A DNA stretch of 64,000 nt from JAJTFW01 sp046330075 (GTDB taxonomy: Bacteria; Bacteroidota; Bacteroidia; AKYH767-A; OLB10): NCBI GenBank assembly GCA_046330075.1, contig JAXLTL010000006.1:1-64000 (forward strand), read 5' to 3'. The notes below the pieces were generated by a model. That model ran no database searches. It was not told the DNA's origin and saw only the letters and a list, made by a program, of their open reading frames with translations. This document shows, in pieces, positions 26,252 through 36,400 of this stretch (positions are counted from its first letter, which is position 1; each line of letters begins with the position of its first letter). The translations under genes were made by a program, and so were the position numbers.

Positions 26252-26259
26252 TACCTTTG
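26252..26259 (+). promoter_or_regulatory. -7 element TACCTTTG for the osmC-like gene
   Basis: Perfect TAnnTTTG 23 bp upstream of the ATG at 26283, implying a leader of ~17 nt. No good TTG at the expected -33 position. Confidence 0.5.
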
Positions 26260-26282
26260 TACTCCCAAAAGCAAAATTTACC

Positions 26283-26702
26283 ATGAAAGTTATCAGAAGA
26301 GCTTCCGCCACCTGGAAAGGTACCGGAAAAGAAGGTTCAGGCACCGTTAGCACGCAAAGCACTGTGCTGAACAATACACAGTTTTCATTCGGATCACGCT
26401 TCGAAGAAGGCGTAGGTACCAACCCCGAAGAACTCGTGGGTGCTGCGCATGCAGGCTGCTTCAGCATGAAACTGAGCTTCGTTATCGTGGCTGCAGGATT
26501 CACGGCCGATTCCATCAACACGAGCGCGAAAGTGACCCTCGAAGATGGAAAAATCTCTACCATCCACCTCGATGTGAAAGCAAAAGTGCCGGGCATGAAC
26601 GCCGATCAGTTTGCGACTGCCGCTAATGAAGCAAAAGCAAATTGTCCGATCTCTAAATCATTGAATGCAGAGATCACTATGGATGCTGCCCTGGAAGCGT
26701 AA
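26283..26702 (+). CDS. OsmC-family peroxiredoxin
   Basis: 139 aa, normal for OsmC. The two redox cysteines are seen at C59 in GAAHAGCFSMKLSF and C121 in AKANCPISKSL, in the usual spacing. The N-terminal strand region (RRASATWKGTGKEGSGTVST) and the acidic FEEGVGTNPEELVGAAHA fit the OsmC/OhrA group; the EGVGTNPEEL motif favours OsmC over Ohr. It is expected to reduce organic hydroperoxides in the cytoplasm with lipoyl or thiol donors. Single-gene unit with its own promoter (26252) and a terminator shared with the convergent GT9 gene. Confidence 0.93.
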   Translation: MKVIRRASATWKGTGKEGSGTVSTQSTVLNNTQFSFGSRFEEGVGTNPEELVGAAHAGCFSMKLSFVIVAAGFTADSINTSAKVTLEDGKISTIHLDVKAKVPGMNADQFATAANEAKANCPISKSLNAEITMDAALEA

Positions 26703-26720
26703 TCACAGTCAGAAAAAAAG

Positions 26721-26750
26721 AAAGCCATTTCTACGGAGATGGCTTTTTTA
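26721..26750. terminator. Bidirectional terminator with UACG tetraloop
   Basis: AGCCATTTC pairs with GAGATGGCT (one wobble) around the tetraloop TACG closed by C-G, a UNCG-type loop. A run of seven Ts follows on the + strand and an A-run precedes (T-run on the minus strand). It serves osmC (+) and overlaps the 3' end of the GT9 gene (-). Confidence 0.85.
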
Positions 26751-27749
26751 TTTTCGGTAGGTGTTCCAGTGTTGTAGCAACGCATCAGCAATTAACTGAT
26801 CGTCGATGCCGCGGATGCATTCAAAGTGCCCCTTCGGACATCGCTCGAAACCAATTTTGGAACAGGGCCTGCACCGCAAACTGTTGTTCTCGATGATGAT
26901 ACTTTTTTCTTCTTCGCCGGGCAGATAGGGCGACATGCCGAAAGATGGTACGGTATTGCCCCAAACGGATACAATCGGTTTGCGGAAGGAAGCAGCAATG
27001 TGCATGAGCCCGGTGTCGTGTGTGAGGACAACAGTGGATTCGCGTAGCAAAATCGCCGACTCAGCCAAACTCATCTTCCCACAGGCATTAAACACCATCT
27101 CTCCGCAGGCCATCACAATTTGCGCGCCCCGCGTACGGTCTTCCTTCCCTCCTAAAACAACCACCGGCTTGCCTGTTTTCTGAATGATACGGCTGATTTT
27201 CTCGCTGGGCATAATCTTGGTGCTGTGCTGCGCGCCGATGGCAATGGCGATGTATCCGTTGCGATGAGTAGCAGGCAGCTCGTCGAGCGGGTTTTTCGTC
27301 GATTCAGGAATGAAAAAACCTAACCCCTGCTGATCGTTCTTTACTCCGAATTTTTTTACCGTGGAAAGATATCGATCCACGATATGTATGCCCGGCATTT
27401 TGTTGATATGCAGATTCACCAGCATCCATTTTTCGATGTTGAGCTTCGGAAAAGAATAGCTCTTCGTTTTTAAAGATCGCTTGAGTCGCAGGGTGCGGAT
27501 GTTGTGATGGAGGTCGATGACGGCATCAAATTTTTCTTTCTTCAGGTCGTCGATCACATCATCGAGACTGCCGTCGGTGGTCCAGATCCGATCGATGCCG
27601 GGATCATTTTCCACTACCTGCCTGAAGTTTTCCTTGGTGAGAAAATGCACTTCCGCACCCGCCACCTGTTGCTTCAGACAACGGATCACGGGAGAGGTGA
27701 GGACTATGTCACCGATGGAACTGAAACGGACGATGAGGAACTTAGGCAA
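26748..27749 (-). CDS. Glycosyltransferase family 9 (heptosyltransferase-like)
   Basis: 333 aa. The start MPKFLIVRFSSIGDIVLTSPVIRCLK is typical of GT9 (the conserved 'R.s.iGD...t.P' motif with the catalytic Asp14 region). Also seen are AEVHFLTKENF, FDAVIDLHHNIRT, the C-terminal nucleotide-sugar motif VLTHDTGLMHIAASFRKPIVSVWG and a Cys-rich tail (LRCRPCSKIGFERCPKGHFEC). GT9 enzymes add heptose or a related sugar to lipid A-core in the cytoplasm. The start codon is TTG (27747-27749); no ATG or GTG fits, and the next Met lies far inside the conserved fold. Divergent from tatD. Confidence 0.9.
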   Translation of the reverse strand: MPKFLIVRFSSIGDIVLTSPVIRCLKQQVAGAEVHFLTKENFRQVVENDPGIDRIWTTDGSLDDVIDDLKKEKFDAVIDLHHNIRTLRLKRSLKTKSYSFPKLNIEKWMLVNLHINKMPGIHIVDRYLSTVKKFGVKNDQQGLGFFIPESTKNPLDELPATHRNGYIAIAIGAQHSTKIMPSEKISRIIQKTGKPVVVLGGKEDRTRGAQIVMACGEMVFNACGKMSLAESAILLRESTVVLTHDTGLMHIAASFRKPIVSVWGNTVPSFGMSPYLPGEEEKSIIIENNSLRCRPCSKIGFERCPKGHFECIRGIDDQLIADALLQHWNTYRK

Positions 27750-27768
27750 GACTTCGGGTTTGGCACCC

Positions 27769-27776
27769 CAAACTTA
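27769..27776 (-). promoter_or_regulatory. -7 element TAAGTTTG of the GT9 gene
   Basis: Perfect TAnnTTTG on the minus strand, 19 bp upstream of the TTG start at 27749. It is separated by 2 bp from the opposing box for tatD (27779-27786), so the two core promoters overlap. Confidence 0.55.
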
Positions 27777-27778
27777 GC

Positions 27779-27786
27779 TAAATTCG
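27779..27786 (+). promoter_or_regulatory. -7-like element TAAATTCG of the tatD gene
   Basis: TAnnTTCG variant, 4 bp before the ATG at 27791, so the transcript would be almost leaderless. It lies back-to-back with the GT9 promoter. Confidence 0.4.
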
Positions 27787-27790
27787 CGGC

Positions 27791-28558
27791 ATGCAGCTCA
27801 TCGATACGCATCTTCACCTCTATGCAGAAGAATTCAACGCCGACCGTAAAGCCCTGATTGCCTCGGCTAAAGCGGATTGGGTCGTGCAAATGCTGCTCCC
27901 CAATATCGATCACACGTCACTGGAAGGAATGCTGCAATTGGCGGCTGATTATCCGGGGTATTGTTTGCCGATGATGGGACTGCATCCCTGTTATGTAAAG
28001 GAGGGTTTTGAAGAAGAGCTGGCGCTGGTGGAACGGGAACTACGCACCGGGAAATACATTGCGGTAGGGGAAATCGGCATGGACCGCTACTGGGACCTCG
28101 AGCACATCTCCCAACAGGAAGAAGCCCTCAAACAACAACTGCGCTGGGCCCATGAACTGGATCTGCCGGTGGCCTTACATACCCGGAATGCCAACGAAGA
28201 AGTGATGACGATTATTCGCGAACTCAACCTGTCCGGACTCCGTGGCGTGTTCCATTGCTTCAGCGGATCAGTAGAGCAGGCGAAGGCCATGATTGACCTC
28301 GGTTTTTATCTCGGCATCGGCGGTGTCGTGACCTATAAAAACGGGGGAATCGACAAGGTGATGCAGGAGATCTCCCTCGAACACATCGTACTCGAAACCG
28401 ACGGACCTTATCTCTCGCCGGTTCCCCACAGAGGGAAAAGAAATCTGCCCGGCTATATTGTACACGTGGCGGAGAAGCTGGCAGAGATAAAAGGAATTTC
28501 AAAAGAAGAAGTGGGCGATATAACGTCGGCGAATGCCCGAAAACTGTTTCGTTTATGA
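27791..28558 (+). CDS. tatD: TatD-family metal-dependent hydrolase
   Basis: 255 aa, as expected for TatD. The metal ligands are visible: H7 and H9 (DTHLHL), E94 (GEIGMD), H130 (ALHTRN), H155 (FHCFSG) and D204 (ETDGPYLSP). Family members are cytoplasmic 3'-5' exonucleases or D-aminoacyl-tRNA deacylase-like enzymes acting on DNA. The last bases overlap the asparaginase start (ATGA, 28555-28558), so the two are translationally coupled. The gene name is used for the family; which paralogue this is (TatD, YcfH or YjjV type) cannot be told by eye. Confidence 0.92.
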   Translation: MQLIDTHLHLYAEEFNADRKALIASAKADWVVQMLLPNIDHTSLEGMLQLAADYPGYCLPMMGLHPCYVKEGFEEELALVERELRTGKYIAVGEIGMDRYWDLEHISQQEEALKQQLRWAHELDLPVALHTRNANEEVMTIIRELNLSGLRGVFHCFSGSVEQAKAMIDLGFYLGIGGVVTYKNGGIDKVMQEISLEHIVLETDGPYLSPVPHRGKRNLPGYIVHVAEKLAEIKGISKEEVGDITSANARKLFRL

Positions 28559-29565
28559 AAAAGATCCTCATCATCTATACCGGTGGTACCATCGGCATGC
28601 ACCACGACGCGAAAGGGGCTCTCAAACCCTTCGACTTCGGCAAAGTGAGCGAACAGGTACCCGAGTTGAATCATTTGGGCTGCAAACTCAGTCACCATGC
28701 TTTTGATGAACTCATCGACAGCAGCAATGTGACTCCGCAGTTCTGGGTGAAGCTGGCGAAGACCATCGATAAGTATTATGATAAAGTTGATGGATTCGTG
28801 ATTCTCCACGGCACGGATACCATGGCGTATTCGGCATCTGCCCTCAGCTTCATGCTCGAAAACCTCGCGAAGCCCGTCATCTTCACCGGATCACAACTAC
28901 CGCTCGGGGCTATCCGAACTGACGCGAAAAGGAACCTGATTACGTCAGTAGAAATCGCAGCCGGAAAAGTGCTGGTGCCGGAAGTCTGCATCTATTTTAA
29001 TAATCAGCTATTCAGAGGAAACAGGGCAGAAAAATTCACAAGCTCCATGTTTGATGCGTTTCAGTCGCTGAACTGTGCACCACTCGCGACCGTTGGTGTC
29101 AGCATCGAATACAACCATGAGTTAATTGCGAAGCCATCGCGCAAAAAACTCAAGGTACATACACAACTCGAGACCAATATCGGACTCGTCCGCATTTTTC
29201 CCGGTATCACCGATACCTGGATGGAACATATCCTAAGTGTCCCCGGATTAAAAGCCCTGGTGATGGAGACCTATGGCAGCGGCAATGCACCAACAGATCC
29301 GAAGTTTATTCACTCACTTGCAACGGCGATCCGCCAGGGATTGATTGTGGTCAATGTTTCCCAATGCTCGGGTGGAAGTGTAGAGCAGGGGAAATACGAA
29401 ACCAGCAGATTACTGAAAGAGATCGGTGTCATTAGTGGAGTAGACATGACAACAGAAGCCGCCCTCACCAAGCTGATGGTGTTACTGGCCCGCGATAAAG
29501 AAGATCGCAAGACTGTGAAGAAAGATATGATAAAGCCGCTCTGCGGAGAGATGAAACAGGAATAA
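28555..29565 (+). CDS. ansA: Type I L-asparaginase
   Basis: 336 aa, cytoplasmic type I family length. The first catalytic Thr is T12 in IIYTGGTIGM, the second T87 in VILHGTDTMAYSA with D88; the conserved IFTGSQLPLGAIRTDAKRNL with its Lys follows, and the C-terminal part has SQCSGGSVEQGKYETSRLL. It converts L-asparagine to aspartate and ammonia. There is no signal peptide, which supports the cytoplasmic form. Coupled to tatD by a 4-bp overlap, and it ends in a hairpin shared with the convergent thioesterase gene. Confidence 0.94.
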   Translation: MKKILIIYTGGTIGMHHDAKGALKPFDFGKVSEQVPELNHLGCKLSHHAFDELIDSSNVTPQFWVKLAKTIDKYYDKVDGFVILHGTDTMAYSASALSFMLENLAKPVIFTGSQLPLGAIRTDAKRNLITSVEIAAGKVLVPEVCIYFNNQLFRGNRAEKFTSSMFDAFQSLNCAPLATVGVSIEYNHELIAKPSRKKLKVHTQLETNIGLVRIFPGITDTWMEHILSVPGLKALVMETYGSGNAPTDPKFIHSLATAIRQGLIVVNVSQCSGGSVEQGKYETSRLLKEIGVISGVDMTTEAALTKLMVLLARDKEDRKTVKKDMIKPLCGEMKQE

Positions 29566-29583
29566 TCGCAACGATTATTTTTT
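29561..29583 (+). terminator. Terminator built from the two convergent stop codons
   Basis: AATAATCG (29561-29568) and CGATTATT (29572-29579) form a perfect 8-bp stem with a 3-nt CAA loop. The left arm includes the ansA stop codon and the right arm the thioesterase stop codon on the other strand. A T-run to 29583 follows on the + strand. Confidence 0.75.
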
Positions 29584-30096
29584 CCCTTCCAGAAACAAGG
29601 CTTTCAGTTCTGTTGCATCTTCCGCCTTCATTTTGCCGGCAAGAATAAGGGCCAGCTGACGGCGACGAAGTGCCCCTGCAAACCGTTGTTTCTCCTCTTC
29701 CGTTTCGGGAATCAGTTCAGGTATCTGGATAGGATTGCCCAGTTGATCTACCGCCACAAAGGTGTAAATGGCTTCGTTGCATTTTGCTTTCTTGTTTCGC
29801 ATGTTGTCTTCCACCCATACATCGATACACACTTCCATCGACGAGTTGAAGGCGCGCGAAACTTTAGCCTGCAAAGTAACAATGTCACCCAGCTTGATAG
29901 GCTGATTAAAAGCCACGTTATTTACTGATGCCGTTACCACAATCCGTCCGCAATGACGGTGTGCGGATATGGCAGCCGTTATATCCAGCCAGTGGAGCAG
30001 GCGACCTCCCATTAAATTTCCCAAAGTATTGGTATCGTTTGGAAGTACGATTTCTGTAGAAATGGCAATGCTCTCTTTCGCTGTTTTACCCTGCAT
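29575..30096 (-). CDS. Acyl-CoA thioesterase (hotdog fold)
   Basis: 173 aa from the Met at 30096; the frame is open from 30126 but the extra ten residues (MVTFAEIPGI) are not typical. Hallmarks of the YciA/BACH-like hotdog group: VLPNDTNTLGNLMGGRLLHW (the 'P.dtN..G...GG..l.w.D' motif with the catalytic Asn/Asp positions), DITAAISAHRHCGRIVVTASV, and NEAIYTFVAVD. It hydrolyses acyl-CoA to free fatty acid and CoA in the cytoplasm. The C-terminal ~45 residues are a charged helix (ETEEEKQRFAGALRRRQ). Convergent with ansA, 9 bp apart. Confidence 0.9.
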   Translation of the reverse strand: MQGKTAKESIAISTEIVLPNDTNTLGNLMGGRLLHWLDITAAISAHRHCGRIVVTASVNNVAFNQPIKLGDIVTLQAKVSRAFNSSMEVCIDVWVEDNMRNKKAKCNEAIYTFVAVDQLGNPIQIPELIPETEEEKQRFAGALRRRQLALILAGKMKAEDATELKALFLEGKK

Positions 30097-30400
30097 AATT
30101 CCTGGAATTTCTGCAAAGGTAACCAAGATGCGGTTATCCCGCGTTAAATATTGATTATCAGCTACTAGCGATTGCTATTGGGTGGGTTGGGACGGTAGCT
30201 GGCTGTTTTCATTTTATGAAGATGTTTTCATTAACCCATTTCGGGGATTTGTATACCAAGATAGGGGGACTCTTTGCAGAATTAATTAGGAGCGCGTTTA
30301 TTATTGCCATAAATTGCGTTTCCGGATAAAAAAGGCTCTTCCCGGCCAAGGGAGGCATTCCTTTTTACTGGCGCAAAGTGTATAAAACAACCCGCAATAA

Positions 30401-33400
30401 ATGAAAACTGATTTGAAGTTTGTCAATCGAAAAGTGAAATGGAGCCTGTTATTGGCGATGATGACCATCGTTACCTCCTTGCAGGCGCAGAACTATTATT
30501 TAAATTTTGATGGTCAGCCACAGTATACGAATTACTGGCAGGAGAATGGTTACAACTGGAGCGTTGATCTGAACAACAGTTCCTTTATTTCTCCGGGCTT
30601 GTCTATCTCCGGAAATAACAAGCTGGAAATGGCGCAGGGAACCACTGTGCTTGAAGCTTGCAGAATTTTCAATGCGCAAACCGTTTTTCTGCGTGCAGAG
30701 AACTTCTCCAACGGCATCCAGATGATTGTAGTGAAAGGAGAACAGGTTCCGGGTGTAACATACGACTCATTGATCGTTACCGGAATACTGAATGCCAACC
30801 CGAATACCTACATTCCTGTCAATATCCCCTGGCCGGGAATCAAGCGCCTGGTATTTGAAGTGCAGGAAAATCCAACGCCGAACCAGCCCGTAGGAATTCT
30901 CTTTGCGGATTCGCTGGCGTATAATATCACCGGTATTCCTTGTCCGCCACCGGTAGCTGTGATCAATAATCCAATTAAGCAGGGATATGATCAGCAATTT
31001 ACTCATATCGAACTGCAAAATTACAGCGGTTCCTGCCTCAGTTTTCAGTGGCAGCTGGATTCAGGGCTGGGTTTCCAGAATATCCCGGTTAACAACGGAA
31101 ACTTCTTCGGCGATAATCTTCCCTACGTAGATATTTTCACTACCACACTTGCTATGGATGGCTGGAAGTTCAGATGTGTGGTGAGTGATTACTGTGGTAC
31201 GACCATTTCCGATACCACAGAGTTGAATGTTACCGTTTGTACGTTTACACCAGTAATTACTGCTTCTGATTCGGATGGCTTTGTATGTATTGGTGATACC
31301 GTGCTGCTTACAGCAACAGCCGGAGATGGATATTATTGGTCGAATGATGAGATGACACAGAGTATTGTGTTCATTCCCTACTATGCGAATGAATATACTT
31401 TTAATGTGAACGTTGATAGCGCAGGATGTCTTGCCAATGCTACGTATACGTTGAATGTTGGTTCGGCACCTTATGTCGAAACCACTGTTTTTAATCCAAC
31501 TTGCTATGGTGAGGAGGCGAGTGTGGATATCCACGAGCCGATTGGAACGGCGTTTAATTCAATTACCGGTATGGGAACTTTCTACACGACCTTTACCGGA
31601 CCGGATACTACTATCGTCTATATCGTAACAGGCGACAATGGTTGCGTTACCAATGTGCCGGTTACGTATACACAACCGGCGCCGATTACAATTAGTGGAT
31701 TCAGCATGACTCCGGCCAGTTGTCCGGAATCGTATGATGGCATCCTTTCGGTGTTGGGCATCTCCGGTGGAACTCCCAATGAGAATTATGCATCCGGATA
31801 TTATATCACAGCCTACTCACCTCTGGATTTTTTCAGTACCACCGATGGAAACTTTAATGCCATCCGGCCGGGAGCATATGAAATTACGATCTACGACCAG
31901 AACTTTTGTGGACTTTACATCGATACTCCGGTGGTGGTCACCACGACTTCAAACCTGGCAGTGAGTTTATCGCCCATCAATCAGGTGGTTTGCGGTGTAA
32001 CAGGTACTGCGTTGATTACAGCTTCCGGTGGTGTAGGACCCTTGGAGTATGAGGTGTGGGAGAATGATGTGCAGATTTCAGCAGAGAATGCGGTCACGGA
32101 TACTGCCTCTCTCTCCATTTCTGTAGGTTCCAACTACTACGTAGTAGTCAATGATGGTGTATGTACCAACTCATCATCCACGATCACTTCAACAGCGGAA
32201 GCATTGCCACCACCTGCCATTCTGGCAAACGGCTCCCTGAACTTCTGTTCGGGAACAACATTGTCACTAAGCATCAATACCGATGGCGGTTCTGCTCTTC
32301 AATTTGATGGTGTAGATGATCGTGTGACCGGAAATGATCCTAACCTTCCGACTGCCGGTGACGACTTTACCATTGAAGGATGGATTAAACCGGATATCAC
32401 CAATCAGAATGCCGTAATCTTCTCCTATGGTGATACTTCAAATAATAATCTGGTAGAGTTACGCTATACGAATGGTCATATCTCCATTGGTAATGGTGGT
32501 ATCGGAAATATTCCTGTTAATGCAGGTGAATGGACACACGTTGCACTGATGGCGGGTCCCTTTGGTTGGGATCTGCTGGTAAATGGAGTCGATGATTATG
32601 GAAATGAAGGGGGATATGAAATCGACTCGCTCAACTTCTCTATTGGCGGACCGCTGGATGGAACACCCGGTTCGTTCTTTAAAGGTAAGATTGATGAATT
32701 GAGAGTATGGAGTTCAAACCTGTCGAACGCTTCACTCATTAATAATGCCATGTACACACTCGATACGGCAACAGCAAATTTACCTGTTATGTTCCGTATG
32801 GACGAAGGTTCAGGCCTCACCACGAAGAATGCGAAACTTCCGCTCTTACTTGGCGGTGTTCTGGAAAATGGTGTACAATGGACAACCGATGCAGCACCTA
32901 TCAATAACTACAACTATATCAGCTGGAGTACAGGGGCTACCGGAGATTCAACCGGTGTTTCTGCTGCAGGAAATTACTCCGTTTTTGTCACCTCTATGGG
33001 TGGCTGCTCTGTACAATCATCTATCGATGTCACACTGCAAACATGTATCACTCCGTACTATCCGCCTCCCGGTGGTGGTAAAATCACCGATCTTATCGGA
33101 CCGGAGCTGACGCAGTTATACATCAACCAGAATAACCTCGATCCGGATTCAGTGGCGGATATTTACAATATCTTAAGCGATAGCGTATTCATCGAAGTCA
33201 TTGTGAACAGCGGTAAGTTTGATTCAACACTTGCTTTGCTGCAAACTCCGCCTTATGGAATGACGGATACCATCGACAACGGCCAGAATGAGTTTATCAT
33301 CACCGGAAAATTCCCGATTGCCAATCTTACAAAACTCGATAGTCTTCCTTCGTTGATTAATTATTGCCGTCCGTATTATCCGCCGGTTGCTGCCAGTGGT

Positions 33401-36400
33401 ATCGCCTATTCTAATGGAGATATTTCTATGATTTCCGATTCGGCACGATCCGCATTTGGAGTGAGCGGAGCAGGAGTGAAGATTGGTGTAATCTCCGATA
33501 GTTATAATACCATAGCTGGTAATCCAGCGTTGGCGAATGTTGTGAATGGTGATCTTCCGGGTACCGGAAATGCTGCGCACCCGACACCTGTTGAGGTGTT
33601 GCTTGATTATCCTTACGGCACCCGAACAGATGAGGGTCGTGCTATGTTGCAGATTGTTCACGATGTAGCACCCGATGCTACTCTGGCTTTCCGTACCGGA
33701 TTTGTGAGTGCGGGCGATTTCGCTGAGGCAGTGCGTGAACTGCGAGATGCCAACTGCGATATCATCGTGGATGACGTAACCTATATTACTGAGCCTTTCT
33801 TCCAGGATGGTCTTGTTGCGCGTGCTGTGAATGAAGTGCGCAATGATAGTGTGGCATATTTCTCTGCTGCCGGTAACTACGGTTCCAAGTCCTACGCTGC
33901 TACCTTTAATCCGGTACCTGCTCCGGCAGGACTTACCGGAACAGCGCACGATTTCGGTGGAGGGGATATTTACCAGAGTATCAATCTGGCGGCAGGAAAT
34001 TATACGGTCGTACTGCAATGGAATGATTCCATCTATTCACTCGGACAATTACCCGGTGCACAGCACGATCTTGATATTTACCTCACGGATGATGCAGGAA
34101 GTATTCTCTTCGGATTTAACCGTAAGAACAACTGGGGCGATCCGATTGAAGTATTGCCGTTTACTGTGAGCGGTTCAGGACAAGCAAATATTATGGTGGT
34201 GAAATCATGGGGCGTTGGTAATCCTGAATTCAAGTATATCGTGTTCCGTGGTGAAATGCAGATCATGGAATATAGCAGTACCGGAAGCGCGACCCTGGTT
34301 GGTCAAGCGAATGCGGATGGTGCGATGGCAGTTGGTGCCGTACTGTATACGAATACTCCTGCTTATGGTGTGAACCCTCCAACGCCTGCTTCTTTCTCTT
34401 CCCGTGGAGGTGCGCCGGTGTATGGTGTGGTTCGGAATAAGCCTGATTTCATGGCACCCAATGGTATCAATACTACAGTGAGCCTGGGTGGACAAAATAT
34501 AGATGGCGATGCATTCCCGAATTTCTTCGGTACTTCCTGCGCTGCTCCGCATGCGGCAGCAATGGCGGCTCTGGTAAAAGAAGGACGTAATAAATTCTAC
34601 AGTCTTGACATGGGACCGGAAGAACTGCGTACTTTGATGCAGTCAACGGCGATCGACATGGGTGATCCGGGATTTGACTATACAAATGGTTATGGTTTTG
34701 TGCAGGCAGATAAGGCGCTCGAGTCTTTCGCTCAGCCAAAGCCGGTGATCACCAATATCGTGTTGCCGAATGCAACTGATACTCCGGGTGTTGCTCCTAT
34801 GACGGTGACCATCGAGGGAAATTATCTTCGTCCCACTTCAAAGGTGATTCTGCGTGATGATACCATTCCTGCGGTGTTGGTAGATGAGTCTGCCATGACT
34901 GCCAGTATTCCGGTTTTCGAAGGAAATCCTCCGCTGTACGTTTATACACCATCCATCACGCCAAGTAATCTTGATGGTGGTATCTCTGATACCTTGTACT
35001 TCTTCCCGAATATCAAACAACATGTGCTTGTAATTGCAGATGATAAGTCGAAGAAATATGGTGAGGCACTTCCGCAATTCACAGCAACAGTGCTGGTTGA
35101 TTCTGTACCATATCAGTCATTAGGACTCACGCTGGCAGATCTTGGACTGGATGATCTCACTTTCATTACTCCTGCAACTACGTCGTCGAATGTGTCGCAG
35201 TATTTCATTCAGCCGGTGATGGTTCCGCTGGATCTCAACGATTCAAACGATGTAGTACGCAACGAGTTGTATGATTACGAAATGGTGAACGGTTTATTGG
35301 CTATTGAAAAAATGCCGCTGACCATCACAGCTAACGATACTACTTTGATTTATGGAGATAAGATCGATAGTCTGACTTTTACATATGATTACGATACCAC
35401 AAATGTACCTGCTGCTGACCGGGCCGCTTTCCTGAGTAGTCTGAGCAATGATCACCAGTCGAATCTGGCAGAGAATGCGCTAGCGCTGGTAGATGCCCGT
35501 GCCCTGGTAAACGGCCGCGCCCTCGTCAATGCAGATCTTGATAATCTGAGTATGATGGCGTCTGCCCGTGCACTGGTGAATGCAAGAGCTTTGGTGAATG
35601 CCCGTGCGCTGGTGAACAGTGTAGTATACGACACAACCGATATTGTGGATGTGGCGGTAGCTTCTGTCTTTAATTATCAAGTGGATGATGAAGTGGCATC
35701 ATTGGTCAGTGCCCGCGCACTGGTAAACGCAAGAGCATTGGTGAATGCCCGTGCGCTCGTGAATGGATCAGCGATCGTGAATGCACGTGCCCTGGTGAAT
35801 GGTTCACCGATCGTAAACAGCAATTCGGTTTCTGATTCAACCAATAATAATATCATGGCGATCATTGATACTGCAGATATTGCTGCTCCGGCCAATGATA
35901 CACTTTACGAATTCAAGCCGATTACAGTAATCACCGGTATCAATGTGGGTACACATATGATCGTTCCCGGAGCGTTTGTTTCACCGAACTTCGATGTGAC
36001 CTATCAGATTGGTGATCTGATCATTCTTCCCGATACACTGGTAGTCACTGCGAATGATACTACCGGTGGCTGCGGAGATGTGCCTTCTTTCACTTCGGAG
36101 ATTACCGGTTTCGATTACAGCGATGCCGACAGCAATATCATTGCAACCCCGGCTTCTTATACAATAGAGCAGGGCGGAGCTCCGGTTTCTGTTGCAACAG
36201 CAGAACAGGGCGGTGTGTTTGATATCGTTCCTTATGGAATGGTGCTGAACAACCCTGCCGATTATGTTGTATCGTACGTGAATGGTGTGTTGACGATGCC
36301 GGTACAATATACTTACTATGCGGATCACGATGGTGATGGATATGGCCATTCAGATAGTATATTAATTGTTTGCGACCCGGTTGCGCCTGCAGGATATGTT

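Noticed and set aside
26141..26596. Minus-strand 151-aa open frame
   Set aside because: Antisense to osmC and prolonged by translation of the 8-bp repeat (GYGVTRLRG); no start signal.
31061..34552. Several minus-strand open frames of 100-260 aa inside the giant subtilase-like gene
   Set aside because: They mirror the + strand codon pattern, have Ile/Arg/His-rich composition, no starts with signals, and no family features.
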